64,000 bases of DNA, taken from contig PHCJ01000001.1 in the NCBI GenBank assembly GCA_002842285.1, positions 124,001 through 188,000 on the forward strand. Direction: 5' to 3'. The notes under the pieces were generated by a model, which saw only the letters and a list, made by a program, of their open reading frames with translations, searched no databases and had not been told where the DNA came from. Position 1 is the stretch's first letter; each line of letters starts with the position of its first letter. Positions 36,811 to 44,250 of the stretch are shown in pieces. Made by a program: the position numbers and the translations under genes. Source of the stretch: Betaproteobacteria bacterium HGW-Betaproteobacteria-22. GTDB taxonomy: Bacteria > Pseudomonadota > Gammaproteobacteria > Burkholderiales > Methylophilaceae.

Positions 36811-37841
36811 GCAGCTAATCTTTCAGTTAAACGTCTATTGCCCTGCCAATATCCGCACCAGTCACGGTGAGTTTTGGTTTTGGCACACTTGCTGGCAATG
36901 TCATTAAATATTCTGCCATTCGCCCAGCGGCGGGTATCTTCACGGTAAGCGGCTTCATTGGCGTAGTTGGCGAGATATTCATTACCAAACTTATGCACTT
37001 GGCCGTATTGCATACGACGAAAACGTGCAAAGTAACTTTCTGCAAGATTGTTGGTAGTGCCATCATCGGCGCGATACTCAATACTGTGATTGACACGGCG
37101 CGTGTCATAACGTGCATGTAATGGGTCATAGGCATTAGCTTCGTCGGCACACACAATTGCACCACGACTTACAAACCTATCTGCCAGGTTAATAACATCG
37201 GCTTGGTTCTCACTTTTAATCACGAAGGTTAACGTCTTTTTACCGCCAACATTTTCATTGATGCGGCCATTGGCTAATTCAGTACACTTTTGGCGCATCA
37301 CAAACACGCAGCGCTTATTGGGCTTTTGATGCTTGGCTAAACGGCGGTCTATACGATCTTCTTTCTTGTTTTTAGGACGGATATGCCCGTTCACATAAGC
37401 ACCATCCATGTGAATTTCACCATCTAACTTATCAAGCTCGCGCTGTTCAATCAGTGACTCACGGATTTTATGTGCTAGTACGAATGCCGTCTTGTATTGC
37501 ACGCCAAGATCACGGCTTAACTGTAGTGCTGATATGCCTTTTACCGCATTGGCATAAATGGCAATCGCTGCCAGATAGACGCGTAACGGCAACTTATGAA
37601 AGGCAAAGATAGTGCCACTGGTAACAGAGAAAGTGTGACTGCAATCCTTGCAACGCCATTGCTTGCGAGTGCGCTGATAATAATGCTTGCCAACTGTTCC
37701 ACATGCAGGACACGCCACTTCATCGCCACCACCCCAACGCAACTCCTTAAACACATGGAAGGCCTCTTGGTTGGTCATCTCAAATACACGACGTACTGAC
37801 AATGTACGGGCTTGAGCTGAAAGTAAGAAATGTTGAGACAT
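36807..37841 (-). CDS. IS1595-family (ISXO2-like) transposase
   Basis: A 344-residue DDE transposase. An N-terminal zinc ribbon has two CxxC pairs (CPACGTVGKHYYQRTRKQW then CKDC). The first catalytic Asp is in EIHMDGAYVNGHIRPK, the second in CADEANAYDPLHARY and the acidic third residue probably in TNNLAESYFARFRR, all in family order. The start MSQHFLLSAQ (37841) is preferred over an ATG four codons earlier because it fits the family; neither has a strong ribosome site. No stop or frameshift is present. Divergent from the XRE gene across an A/T-rich region with perfect inverted repeats. Confidence 0.92.
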   Translation of the reverse strand: MSQHFLLSAQARTLSVRRVFEMTNQEAFHVFKELRWGGGDEVACPACGTVGKHYYQRTRKQWRCKDCSHTFSVTSGTIFAFHKLPLRVYLAAIAIYANAVKGISALQLSRDLGVQYKTAFVLAHKIRESLIEQRELDKLDGEIHMDGAYVNGHIRPKNKKEDRIDRRLAKHQKPNKRCVFVMRQKCTELANGRINENVGGKKTLTFVIKSENQADVINLADRFVSRGAIVCADEANAYDPLHARYDTRRVNHSIEYRADDGTTNNLAESYFARFRRMQYGQVHKFGNEYLANYANEAAYREDTRRWANGRIFNDIASKCAKTKTHRDWCGYWQGNRRLTERLAA

Positions 37842-37878
37842 AATTAATTGCATTCAATGTTGTTTGTATGTCTTTATT

Positions 37879-37894
37879 ATACATAAATATGTAT
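37879..37894. promoter_or_regulatory. Inverted repeat near the transposase start (candidate operator 1)
   Basis: ATACATA-AA-TATGTAT, a perfect 7-2-7 inverted repeat with an AA centre, 38 bases upstream of the transposase start codon. Confidence 0.55.
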
Positions 37895-37930
37895 GTTATG
37901 CAATAATAAAATATATAAATATGAATAATT

Positions 37931-37964
37931 AAGATATAAATATATCTTTTATAGATATATTTAT
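37931..37964. promoter_or_regulatory. Overlapping inverted repeats upstream of the XRE gene (candidate operator 2)
   Basis: AAGATATA-AA-TATATCTT (37931-37948) is a perfect 8-2-8 repeat with the same AA centre as the site at 37879. ATAAATATATC (37936-37946) and GATATATTTAT (37954-37964) form a second, overlapping perfect repeat of 11 bp. Both lie 27-60 bases before the XRE start and fit autoregulation by that protein, which is inference. Confidence 0.55.
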
Positions 37965-37990
37965 TTACTTATAGTAGATAGTATGTTCTA

Positions 37991-38281
37991 ATGAAGGCTA
38001 AAGTTAATGTAATAAGGTTTTTAATGGAATTGAGAGAGCTAATCCGTGGCGCACGCGCTTTAGTCGAGGCTAGAGAAAAAAGGTCTATTACCCAGACAGA
38101 GATGGCTGGGCGCATAGGTATTGGTTATCGCACCTATTTGGAATACGAAAGAGGTACAAATGCGCCTTTGGCAATGAAGGCATTGTTGAACTTGCTGACG
38201 TTACTTGACGATCAAGAGGTGGTAAGAGTGGTGCGTGAGTGGACGCAACATAAGGAGGTGACAAATGAACAGCATCAATAA
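37991..38281 (+). CDS. XRE-family helix-turn-helix regulator
   Basis: A 96-residue protein with a central HTH: AREKRSITQTEMAGRIGIGYRTYLEYERGTNAP, the family arrangement of recognition helix and following turn. The C-terminus (LLNLLTLLDDQEVVRVVREW) is helical and probably dimerises. An alternative start at 38024 (MELRELIRG) has AAGG in front. It overlaps the next gene by 17 bp, so it heads the cargo operon and probably controls it, like the controller proteins of restriction-modification or toxin-antitoxin loci. Confidence 0.78.
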   Translation: MKAKVNVIRFLMELRELIRGARALVEAREKRSITQTEMAGRIGIGYRTYLEYERGTNAPLAMKALLNLLTLLDDQEVVRVVREWTQHKEVTNEQHQ

Positions 38282-39212
38282 AATGGAAGTGGTTGGGAAA
38301 GCTAGCGGCTTATCAGCCTCTAACCCAATACCAAAATACCATCGCCAACAGTATTTGTTAGCCCTGCTGGAGCTTGCAGGCGGCGTATTGAGTAAAATGG
38401 ATTTACAAAAACTGTTGTTTCTTGCCGAACAAGGAACAAAAAACGCACACTACGACTTTATCCCTTATCACTATGGGTGTTATTCGTTTCAAGCACAGTC
38501 TGATATTGAGTTAATGGAATCACGTGGCTGGCTAACGATTGATGGTAATCACCTTAACTTAAATGGCAGTATTGTCCGCCATCTGGCACAGTCAGTTATA
38601 CAGCACATTAAATACATACTCGCCAAATACAATGCGTATCGTGGCAATGAGTTGGTGCGCTATATTTACGAGAAGTACCCTTACTTTGCGATTAACAGCA
38701 AAATCGCAAAGACCATATTAAGCCAAGAGGCCTATCAATCGGTACAGCAAAGTGCTGAGAGCCTTGACCAAGAGCAAAGTGTGTTATTTACCATAGGCTA
38801 TGAAGGTCTGACTCTAGAACAATATATTAACCAATTGATAAAAAACGATGTAAAGCTATTATGCGATGTGCGAATTAACCCGCTAAGCAGAAAATTTGGC
38901 TTTTCCAAAAGCACATTAAGCCATGTTTTACCGCAAATAGGCATCGGTTATATGCATGTTCCAGAGCTGGGAATTGAATCTGAGAAACGCGCTCATCTTG
39001 AAGAGAAGCAAGATTATACGAGGCTATTTAAGGCGTATCGCTTAACCCTTCCGCAAAAGACAACAGGCATTGATAAAGTTAGGCACCTATTAGAGCAACA
39101 TCAACGTATAGCACTTACTTGTTTTGAAAAAGAGCATGATGAGTGCCATCGCCACTGTGTGAGCGACCATCTTATGCAAACCGACAATGCCATTAAAGTG
39201 GTTCACCTATGA
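38265..39212 (+). CDS. DUF488 protein with N-terminal Panacea/SocA-like domain
   Basis: A 315-residue two-domain protein. Residues 25-115 (LLALLELAGGVLSKMDLQKLLFLAEQ ... YHYGCYSFQAQSDIELMESRGWL) resemble the Panacea (SocA/DUF4065-like) domain known from antitoxins. Residues 170-315 are DUF488: FTIGYEGLTLEQYI, LLCDVRINPLSRKFGFSKSTL, YMHVPELG and ALTCFEKEHDECHRHCVSDHL with conserved Arg, Glu and the CHR block. The start has AAGGAGGTGA in front. DUF488 function is not established. Overlaps upstream XRE by 17 bp and downstream gene by four. Confidence 0.72.
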   Translation: MNSINKMEVVGKASGLSASNPIPKYHRQQYLLALLELAGGVLSKMDLQKLLFLAEQGTKNAHYDFIPYHYGCYSFQAQSDIELMESRGWLTIDGNHLNLNGSIVRHLAQSVIQHIKYILAKYNAYRGNELVRYIYEKYPYFAINSKIAKTILSQEAYQSVQQSAESLDQEQSVLFTIGYEGLTLEQYINQLIKNDVKLLCDVRINPLSRKFGFSKSTLSHVLPQIGIGYMHVPELGIESEKRAHLEEKQDYTRLFKAYRLTLPQKTTGIDKVRHLLEQHQRIALTCFEKEHDECHRHCVSDHLMQTDNAIKVVHL

Positions 39213-40036
39213 GCGAAACGCGCAAAGTTTTTATTACTGTAAAAACCTACCCAACATTATCAAAAAGTTATGATGAGTTGGTATGTACCGCAGGCATTTT
39301 AGATGATGGCAGTTGGATTCGGGTATATCCATTACCATTTAGAAAACTGGATTACGAAAACCGTTATCAAAAATATCAATGGATGGAACTGCCAATTGAG
39401 CGCAATTTAGCTGATCCAAGGCCAGAAAGTTTCAAAGTCACCGATTTGTCAAAAGTTAAACTGATTGGCACACCCATCGGCACAGAGCAAGGGTGGTTGG
39501 CTAGAAAGGAAATTATCTTTGCAAAAAACAAGGCTTATACAAACTTGGAAGCGCTTATCAAATTGGCTAACGATAATCATCTATCACTTGCCACATTCAA
39601 ACCGACACGATTATTAGATTTTGTGGTGGAAGAAACTGAACGCAAATGGGGTGCCGAGCATTTGGAAACCTTGAAACAAAAAGCCAATCAATTATCACTG
39701 TTTCAAACAGAAGATGAAGTGAGAAAAGAGTTTGCTGTAGTGGATAAGCTGCCCTATAAGTTCTCGTATCGGTTTTGTGACGACACAGGCAAAGAAAGTA
39801 CGCTGATGATTGAAGATTGGGAAATTGGCGCGTTATATTGGAATTGTCTTCAAAGAAGCGGTAGTGAAGAAGCAGCAATCGAACAAGTGAAGCAAAAATA
39901 CTGGGATACATTTCTAAAAAATGATTTGCACTTGTTTTTAGGTACAACAAGACAGTTTCACGCCTGGGCTAAAAATCCTTTTGTGATTATTGGTGTATTT
40001 TATCCACCGCTAGATCAACAACAAGCACTGTTTTAA
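39209..40036 (+). CDS. Unknown protein coupled to the DUF488 gene
   Basis: A 275-residue protein whose ATG overlaps the DUF488 stop (ATGA), so it is translated in step with it. KVFITVKTYPTLSKSYDELVCTAGILDDGSWIRVYPLPFRKL is a strand-rich start; RFCDDTGKESTLMIEDWEIGALYWNCLQ and FLGTTRQFHAWAKNPFVIIGVFYPP lie near the end. I recognise the pairing with DUF488 in genomic islands but not a function. No signal peptide or membrane helix. The pair may act as one unit, perhaps on nucleic acid; that is a guess. Confidence 0.65.
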   Translation: MSETRKVFITVKTYPTLSKSYDELVCTAGILDDGSWIRVYPLPFRKLDYENRYQKYQWMELPIERNLADPRPESFKVTDLSKVKLIGTPIGTEQGWLARKEIIFAKNKAYTNLEALIKLANDNHLSLATFKPTRLLDFVVEETERKWGAEHLETLKQKANQLSLFQTEDEVRKEFAVVDKLPYKFSYRFCDDTGKESTLMIEDWEIGALYWNCLQRSGSEEAAIEQVKQKYWDTFLKNDLHLFLGTTRQFHAWAKNPFVIIGVFYPPLDQQQALF

Positions 40037-40099
40037 AGTTATGTAATTCGACCTGATCCCGCCAAAAGTATGTATAAATAATGATAAAGTAGTTGACAA

Positions 40100-41253
40100 A
40101 TGAAAAATGACGCCATAATAACTGCAAGCAAGCAAGCAAGCAAGCAAGCGAATCTACATCTAGCAGTCGTGCTCTATCCAATGCAAAGAAAGCTAAGAAG
40201 GATGAGTTCTATACCCAACTTGGCGACGTCAGCAACGAACTGAAATACTACAAGTCGCAACTGCGAGACAAAACAATTTTATGCAACTGCGATGACCCAT
40301 TTGAGAGCAATTTTTTCAAGTATTTTGCGCTCAACTTCAATACACTTGGCATCAAGAAGCTCATCGCTACAAGCTACAAAAAATCACCTATCGTTGGTGG
40401 CCAATTACCGCTCATTACCATTGAAGGCTTAAAACCAGAAGGCAAAGAGCCATACGCGATAGAAATCAACGAAGTACCTGATCAAAACGTTGACGGTGCG
40501 ACCGACCTTGCCGACGTAGAATACCTCCTCAAGCACAACGCCAATACAGCTAGTTCACTCAAGGCCGACAACACTTACAATGCTGGTGACTTCCGAAGTA
40601 GTGAGTGTGTGGCGTTATTAAAACAGGCTGACATCGTTATCACCAATCCGCCTTTCTCTCTGTTTCGTGAATATGTGGCGCAACTCGTCACGTACAATAA
40701 ACAGTTCATCATAATCGGGAATAAAAACGCGATTACTTACAAAGAGATTTTTAAGTTAATTAAGGAAAACAGAGCATGGGTTGGCGCCACCCCAATGGGC
40801 GTTGATATGTTATTTGACGTTCCAGAGGAATACGCCAAAATCATGATTGAAAATGGAAAAGAAGGCAGTAACTACAAAATTGTTAATGGGATTGTCAAAG
40901 GTCGATCGTCGTCAATTTGGTTCACAAATATGGACAACCCTAAGCGTCACGAAGAAATCACCCTCTACAGAAAATACACATCAGGCGAATATCCGACCTA
41001 TGATAATTACGATGCAATCGAGGTTGGCAGGGTAGCAGAAATTCCAGTTGATTATGATGGCGCAATGGGTGTGCCAATAACTTTTTTAGACAAATATAAC
41101 CCTGAACAGTTTGAAATTATTGGAATGTCTGCATCTGCTGGTTACGATGTAGAGGTTGTTGGGCTTGAAAAAAACTCTAAATTCAAAGATGCACGGCCAC
41201 TTCTTAGCGGAAAAAATACTTACGCAAGAATTTTCATTAAGCGAAAGAAATAA
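40100..41253 (+). CDS. EcoRI-family adenine-specific DNA methyltransferase, phase-variable, read in the OFF frame
   Basis: The frame from 40111 to 41253 encodes the EcoRI methylase family from its typical start (NAKKAKKDEFYTQLGDVSNEL) through CNCDDPFESNFFKYFA to motif IV DIVITNPPFSLFREY and the C-terminal half. This frame has no ATG, GTG or TTG before 40609, which is inside the catalytic region. The only sensible start, ATG 40100 (KNDAIITASKQ), is in another frame and stops at 40243. Between them lies a GCAA tract of six units (40124-40149). Adding one unit, or removing two, joins ATG to the enzyme with an Ala-Ser-Lys-Gln repeat at the N-terminus. So the gene is switched by slippage; in this sequence it is OFF. 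Confidence 0.82.
40124..40149 (+). repeat. (GCAA)6 tetranucleotide tract, phase-variation switch of the methyltransferase
   Basis: Six perfect GCAA units plus GC, 24 bases inside the predicted start of the methyltransferase. Each unit shifts the frame by one base, so one copy state in three is ON (four, seven, ten units). Confidence 0.9.
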
Positions 41254-41254
41254 T

Positions 41255-42346
41255 ATGATAATCATTCTGAAAAATATCAAGGTGTCAGAACTCACCAAGG
41301 GGTATGAAGATAAAGCTGAAGAAGGTGTGCGTGGCTACGATGGCACACTCAATATCCGACCAGCGTATCAGCGCGAGTTCATCTATAAAGAAAAGCAGCG
41401 TAACGAGGTTATCAACACTGTCCGCAAGAGCTTCCCTCTCAACACGATGTATTGGGCTGTGGCAGGCGAAGGTTATGAGCTTATGGATGGCCAACAGCGC
41501 ACCGTTAGCATTTGCCAATATGTACAAGGTGACTTTGCGGTAGAAATTGATGGATCTCCGATGTTCTTCAACAATCTTACATCCGAGAAGCAGCAGCAAA
41601 TTCTGGATTACGAAGTTTCAGTTTATGTTTGTGAAGGTGCGGAAGGAGAAAAGCTTGACTGGTTCAAAATCATTAACATTGCTGGTGAGAAATTAACAGA
41701 CCAGGAGCTGCGTAACGCGATTTATACAGGCCCGTGGCTCGCTGATGCGAAGCGATGGTTTTCGCGCTCAGGCTGCCCTGCGTATCAAATTGGCGAAAAG
41801 TATGTGAATGGTTCACCTATACGTCAGGAGTTGCTAGAAAAGGCTATTGAGTGGATTTCTGGGGGTAAAATTGAGGACTACATGAGTCGTCATCAGCATG
41901 ACTCTGACGCTCAAGAACTGTGGCAATACTATCAGGAAGTGATTGCGTGGGTAGAGCGTATATTCCCAGAGTATCGAAAAATTATGAAGGGTCTTGATTG
42001 GGGGAAGTTCTACAACGAGCACAAGGATGATAAGCTGAATGCGTCGAAATTGGAGCAGCGTATCGTGGAACTCATTGAAGACGACGAGGTAGACAACAAA
42101 AAAGGCATTTACGAGTATCTTTTAACCAACAACGAAAAGACCTTGAGCCTACGTATGTTCGACGAAAAGACAAAAGTAAAAATTTACGAAAAGCAAAAAG
42201 GAATTTGCCCGACCTGCAAAAAACACTACGACATAGGTTCAATGGAAGCTGATCATATTATTCCGTGGAGCAAGGGTGGCAAAACAACATCAGATAATTG
42301 CCAAATGCTTTGTAAGATGGACAATAGAACAAAAAGCGGGAAGTAG
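41255..42346 (+). CDS. DUF262 nuclease with C-terminal HNH domain (likely restriction partner)
   Basis: A 363-residue protein from ATG 41255, one base after the methyltransferase stop (the frame is open 33 codons further upstream but overlaps that gene). Residues 20-110 are DUF262: NIRPAYQREFIY, VRKSFPLNTMYW and the hallmark LMDGQQRTVSICQY. The C-terminus is an HNH nuclease (CPTCKKHYDIGSMEADHIIPWSKGGKTTSDNCQMLC) with zinc Cys pairs and the D-H and N residues. DUF262-HNH proteins (GmrSD and relatives) cut foreign or modified DNA. Tight linkage to a methyltransferase suggests a restriction-modification pair. Target unknown. Confidence 0.8.
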   Translation: MIIILKNIKVSELTKGYEDKAEEGVRGYDGTLNIRPAYQREFIYKEKQRNEVINTVRKSFPLNTMYWAVAGEGYELMDGQQRTVSICQYVQGDFAVEIDGSPMFFNNLTSEKQQQILDYEVSVYVCEGAEGEKLDWFKIINIAGEKLTDQELRNAIYTGPWLADAKRWFSRSGCPAYQIGEKYVNGSPIRQELLEKAIEWISGGKIEDYMSRHQHDSDAQELWQYYQEVIAWVERIFPEYRKIMKGLDWGKFYNEHKDDKLNASKLEQRIVELIEDDEVDNKKGIYEYLLTNNEKTLSLRMFDEKTKVKIYEKQKGICPTCKKHYDIGSMEADHIIPWSKGGKTTSDNCQMLCKMDNRTKSGK

Positions 42347-42855
42347 TGAGTAGCAAGATAATGGAAATTAAAAAAGACAGATTGCTATTGTTCTTTGATA
42401 CTGAGTTCACAGACTTTAAGGATATGGATCTAATCAGCATAGGCATAGTGTCGCAACACTGGCATGAGTTCTACGCTGAAAATTCAGAATATAACAAAGC
42501 CTGGTGTAACGATTTTGTTAAGACCGAAGTCCTAACTAAACTTCAAGGCGGTGAATACACTATGCCTTACAATCAGCTCAAAGAAAAGTTACAAATATGG
42601 ATTTCTGATTTGCTTGAAGAGTATGTATCCGTATTGTTTGTATTTGATTATTCTGGCGACTGGTTTCTAATGGGCGATTTACTAACTGATTATCCACAAA
42701 AAGAGAAAGTCCACGGTCAAAAAGACGAACTGGACGCAGGCATAGAGTTGTATTTTATGCATGATCGATCAAATGAGCACCATGCTTTACATGATGCTAA
42801 AGCCTTATTTAATGGGTTTAAGGTTAAGTACGCAGGGAAAGAGTTAACGTATTAG
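42346..42855 (+). CDS. DEDDh 3'-5' exonuclease-like protein
   Basis: A 169-residue protein of the DnaQ/RNase T exonuclease fold. The acidic residues are visible: LFFDTEFTDF (D and E), LFVFDYSGDW (D) and EHHALHDAKAL (H-x4-D). The frame begins at a GTG overlapping the previous stop by one base; an ATG at 42361 (MEIKKDRLLL) is an alternative. As the last gene of the cassette it may degrade ends made by the HNH nuclease, or act as a separate effector; both are inference. Confidence 0.75.
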   Translation: MSSKIMEIKKDRLLLFFDTEFTDFKDMDLISIGIVSQHWHEFYAENSEYNKAWCNDFVKTEVLTKLQGGEYTMPYNQLKEKLQIWISDLLEEYVSVLFVFDYSGDWFLMGDLLTDYPQKEKVHGQKDELDAGIELYFMHDRSNEHHALHDAKALFNGFKVKYAGKELTY

Positions 42856-42944
42856 TCAGGAGCTAGACAATTCAAGCGCAATGCTTAAGGGTGGCTTTCT
42901 CAGATGGTAATCATAATCAACTTGCAACCTATTGATTAATTTAA

Positions 42945-42970
42945 CTTTGTGCGGTTGCTACATAATTCCG
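42945..42970 (-). repeat. Right terminal inverted repeat (26 bp)
   Basis: Perfect reverse complement of 35843-35868. It ends ...CATAATTCCG and is followed by the second copy of the target duplication. Confidence 0.93.
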
Positions 42971-42978
42971 GAAATATG
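42971..42978. repeat. Right 8-bp target-site duplication
   Basis: gaaatatg, identical to 35835-35842. Confidence 0.92.
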
Positions 42979-43293
42979 CGTAGTGAGTTTGCCAAAATCA
43001 GAGCTTTTGCGGTAACGTGCGTTTAAAATCATCACTTGACCGTCTTTTTTTATCAATCTCAGGGTCAATAGCGGCAAGCCATTAGCGGGTGCGTGCGAGA
43101 ACAGCATGTCGCGCACATCTAAATCATCAACATGAAAAATATCAGCAAAACTTGGATTGGAGTTGATAAAATCCTCGGTACTGTAGCCCGTCAGTAGCTC
43201 AACATCCCCCGACACCTGCTCACAGCTCAGTGTATCTTGTGCCAATGCAAACTCCAGTTGCACCTGCATGGTATTTTGTTCTCGCGCTTGCAT
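42971..43293 (-). pseudogene. 5' part of the PAS-PAS-PAS-GGDEF gene split by the transposon
   Basis: Encodes a 107-residue PAS domain from MQAREQNTMQVQLE through VSGDVELLTGYSTEDFIN and LIKKDGQVMILNARYRK to LTTHIS. The open frame then runs four codons into the transposon repeat and stops at 42958. It continues, after removal of the element, into ISLSKSSAPGT of the 3' part at 35834. If expressed alone it would give a free PAS domain without catalytic output. Confidence 0.88.
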
Positions 43294-43576
43294 GGTTATG
43301 TGGTTTTATACTTTAGAAAGACTTCCGATGTTCTTTAAGTGAGTTAGTGATCTCTCTTGGAACAATCTTAACCCTTTATATTTAGCAATGCCAGCGTAAT
43401 TTAAACCCAGATGTTGCATCTAGTCTTGCCAGTGGCTGATAGTCAACACTAAAGCCAACAAGTTGGCAAGTGTTGCTAAAAATGGCAACGGCGCACAGTT
43501 TGATGGGCAAGTTGACATTCAAGTAGATGTAAAATCGCCTAATGGAAAATCTGGGTTAAAGCCTACCTGCGAGACA
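43294..43576. other. Intergenic region with a possible decayed coding remnant
   Basis: On the plus strand, about 43430-43582 is open and reads like protein (KANKLASVAKNGNGAQFDG, then VDIQVDVKSPNGKSGLKP), ending in TAA directly before a terminator, but it has no start codon and a TAG precedes it. It may be the tail of a lost gene. No other feature was seen. Confidence 0.3.
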
Positions 43577-43612
43577 AAATAAAAAGCCGGCTTAAATGCC
43601 GGCTTTTTATTT
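43577..43612. terminator. Bidirectional terminator after the cytochrome c gene
   Basis: A 15-bp perfect stem (core GCCGGC/GCCGGC with A/T arms) around TTAAAT. It ends the cytochrome c transcript on the minus strand 18 bases after its stop, and would also serve the plus strand. Confidence 0.92.
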
Positions 43613-43629
43613 AAGTAAAAATACAGAAA

Positions 43630-43956
43630 TTACAGCGATAAAACCCATTGCACGATGGTGGTGATATCCGCATCTTTAACTTGCGGGCTGTTAGCAGGCA
43701 TAGGCATAGGACCCCAAACACCGCTACCGCCTTTTTTAACTTTTTCAACTAGTTTAGCTTCTGCTGACTTGTCACCTTTGTATTTGGCAGCAACATCTTT
43801 AAATGCCGGGCCCAACACTTTTTGATCAACAGAGTGGCATGCCAGACAGCCGCTCTTTTGTGCTAACGCTTTTGATGCTGCGGCATCGGCAGCATAAGAT
43901 TGTGATGCAAGCAGCAGTGAACCGGCAGCAGCGATTGATAATAATAAAGCTTTCAT
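43630..43956 (-). CDS. Class I cytochrome c (c551/c552-like)
   Basis: A 108-residue periplasmic protein with a signal peptide (MKALLLSIAAAGSLLLASQSYA). The heme motif is CLACH (GCLACHS), and the distal Met ligand is in WGPMPMPANSPQV; the C-terminal DITTIVQWVLSL helix is typical of the Pseudomonas c551 group. It carries electrons between a periplasmic dehydrogenase and an oxidase. The start is fixed by AAGGAG. It stands alone. Confidence 0.9.
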   Translation of the reverse strand: MKALLLSIAAAGSLLLASQSYAADAAASKALAQKSGCLACHSVDQKVLGPAFKDVAAKYKGDKSAEAKLVEKVKKGGSGVWGPMPMPANSPQVKDADITTIVQWVLSL

Positions 43957-44030
43957 GCTATCTCCTTGAATTAATTTTAATTAATGCTTAATCTATCATA
44001 TTTTCTTGATTTACAGCCTGCTTATCATAC

Positions 44031-44048
44031 TCATAATTTAAATTATGA
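44031..44048. promoter_or_regulatory. 18-bp perfect palindrome upstream of cytochrome c
   Basis: TCATAATTTAAATTATGA, 75 bases before the cytochrome c start. Candidate operator; no factor recognised. The rest of 43957-44250 shows no gene. Confidence 0.4.
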
Positions 44049-44250
44049 CAAGTGAGCTAAATCAAACTATGCTAAATATTATTTCCATTGGCTCAATAAT
44101 GGCTCACTATTTGTGATTCGCTCAATGTGGCACACCAACAATACGTTGTGAACCCATAACGCATTGGTGTTTGCAGCCGTTGACAGCATCAAGATTTTTT
44201 ATTGGGTGATTTTGCATCTACTGCAATATCACCCGCATCAAGCAGATGCT

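Larger units (their letters stand above)
35843..42970. mobile_element. 7128-bp IS1595-family transposon carrying a restriction/defence-like cargo
   Basis: Bounded by 26-bp perfect inverted repeats and an 8-bp direct duplication (gaaatatg), the duplication size known for the IS1595 family. It holds an ISXO2-like DDE transposase at 36807-37841. Insertion splits a PAS-GGDEF gene, and removing the element plus one duplication restores its frame exactly, so the ends are certain at base level. Cargo: two small paralogues, an XRE regulator, DUF488 protein and partner, EcoRI-type methyltransferase, DUF262-HNH nuclease and DEDDh exonuclease. Members of this family are known to carry passenger genes. 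The sequence of both ends is intact, so it may still be mobile. Confidence 0.92.

Noticed and set aside
40124..40149. GCAA tract as a CRISPR or satellite repeat
   Set aside because: Only six 4-bp units at a gene start; no spacers and no cas genes anywhere in the window.
40609..41253. Short methyltransferase from GTG 40609
   Set aside because: It would begin just before the catalytic motif and lack the conserved N-terminal half that is present upstream in the same frame.
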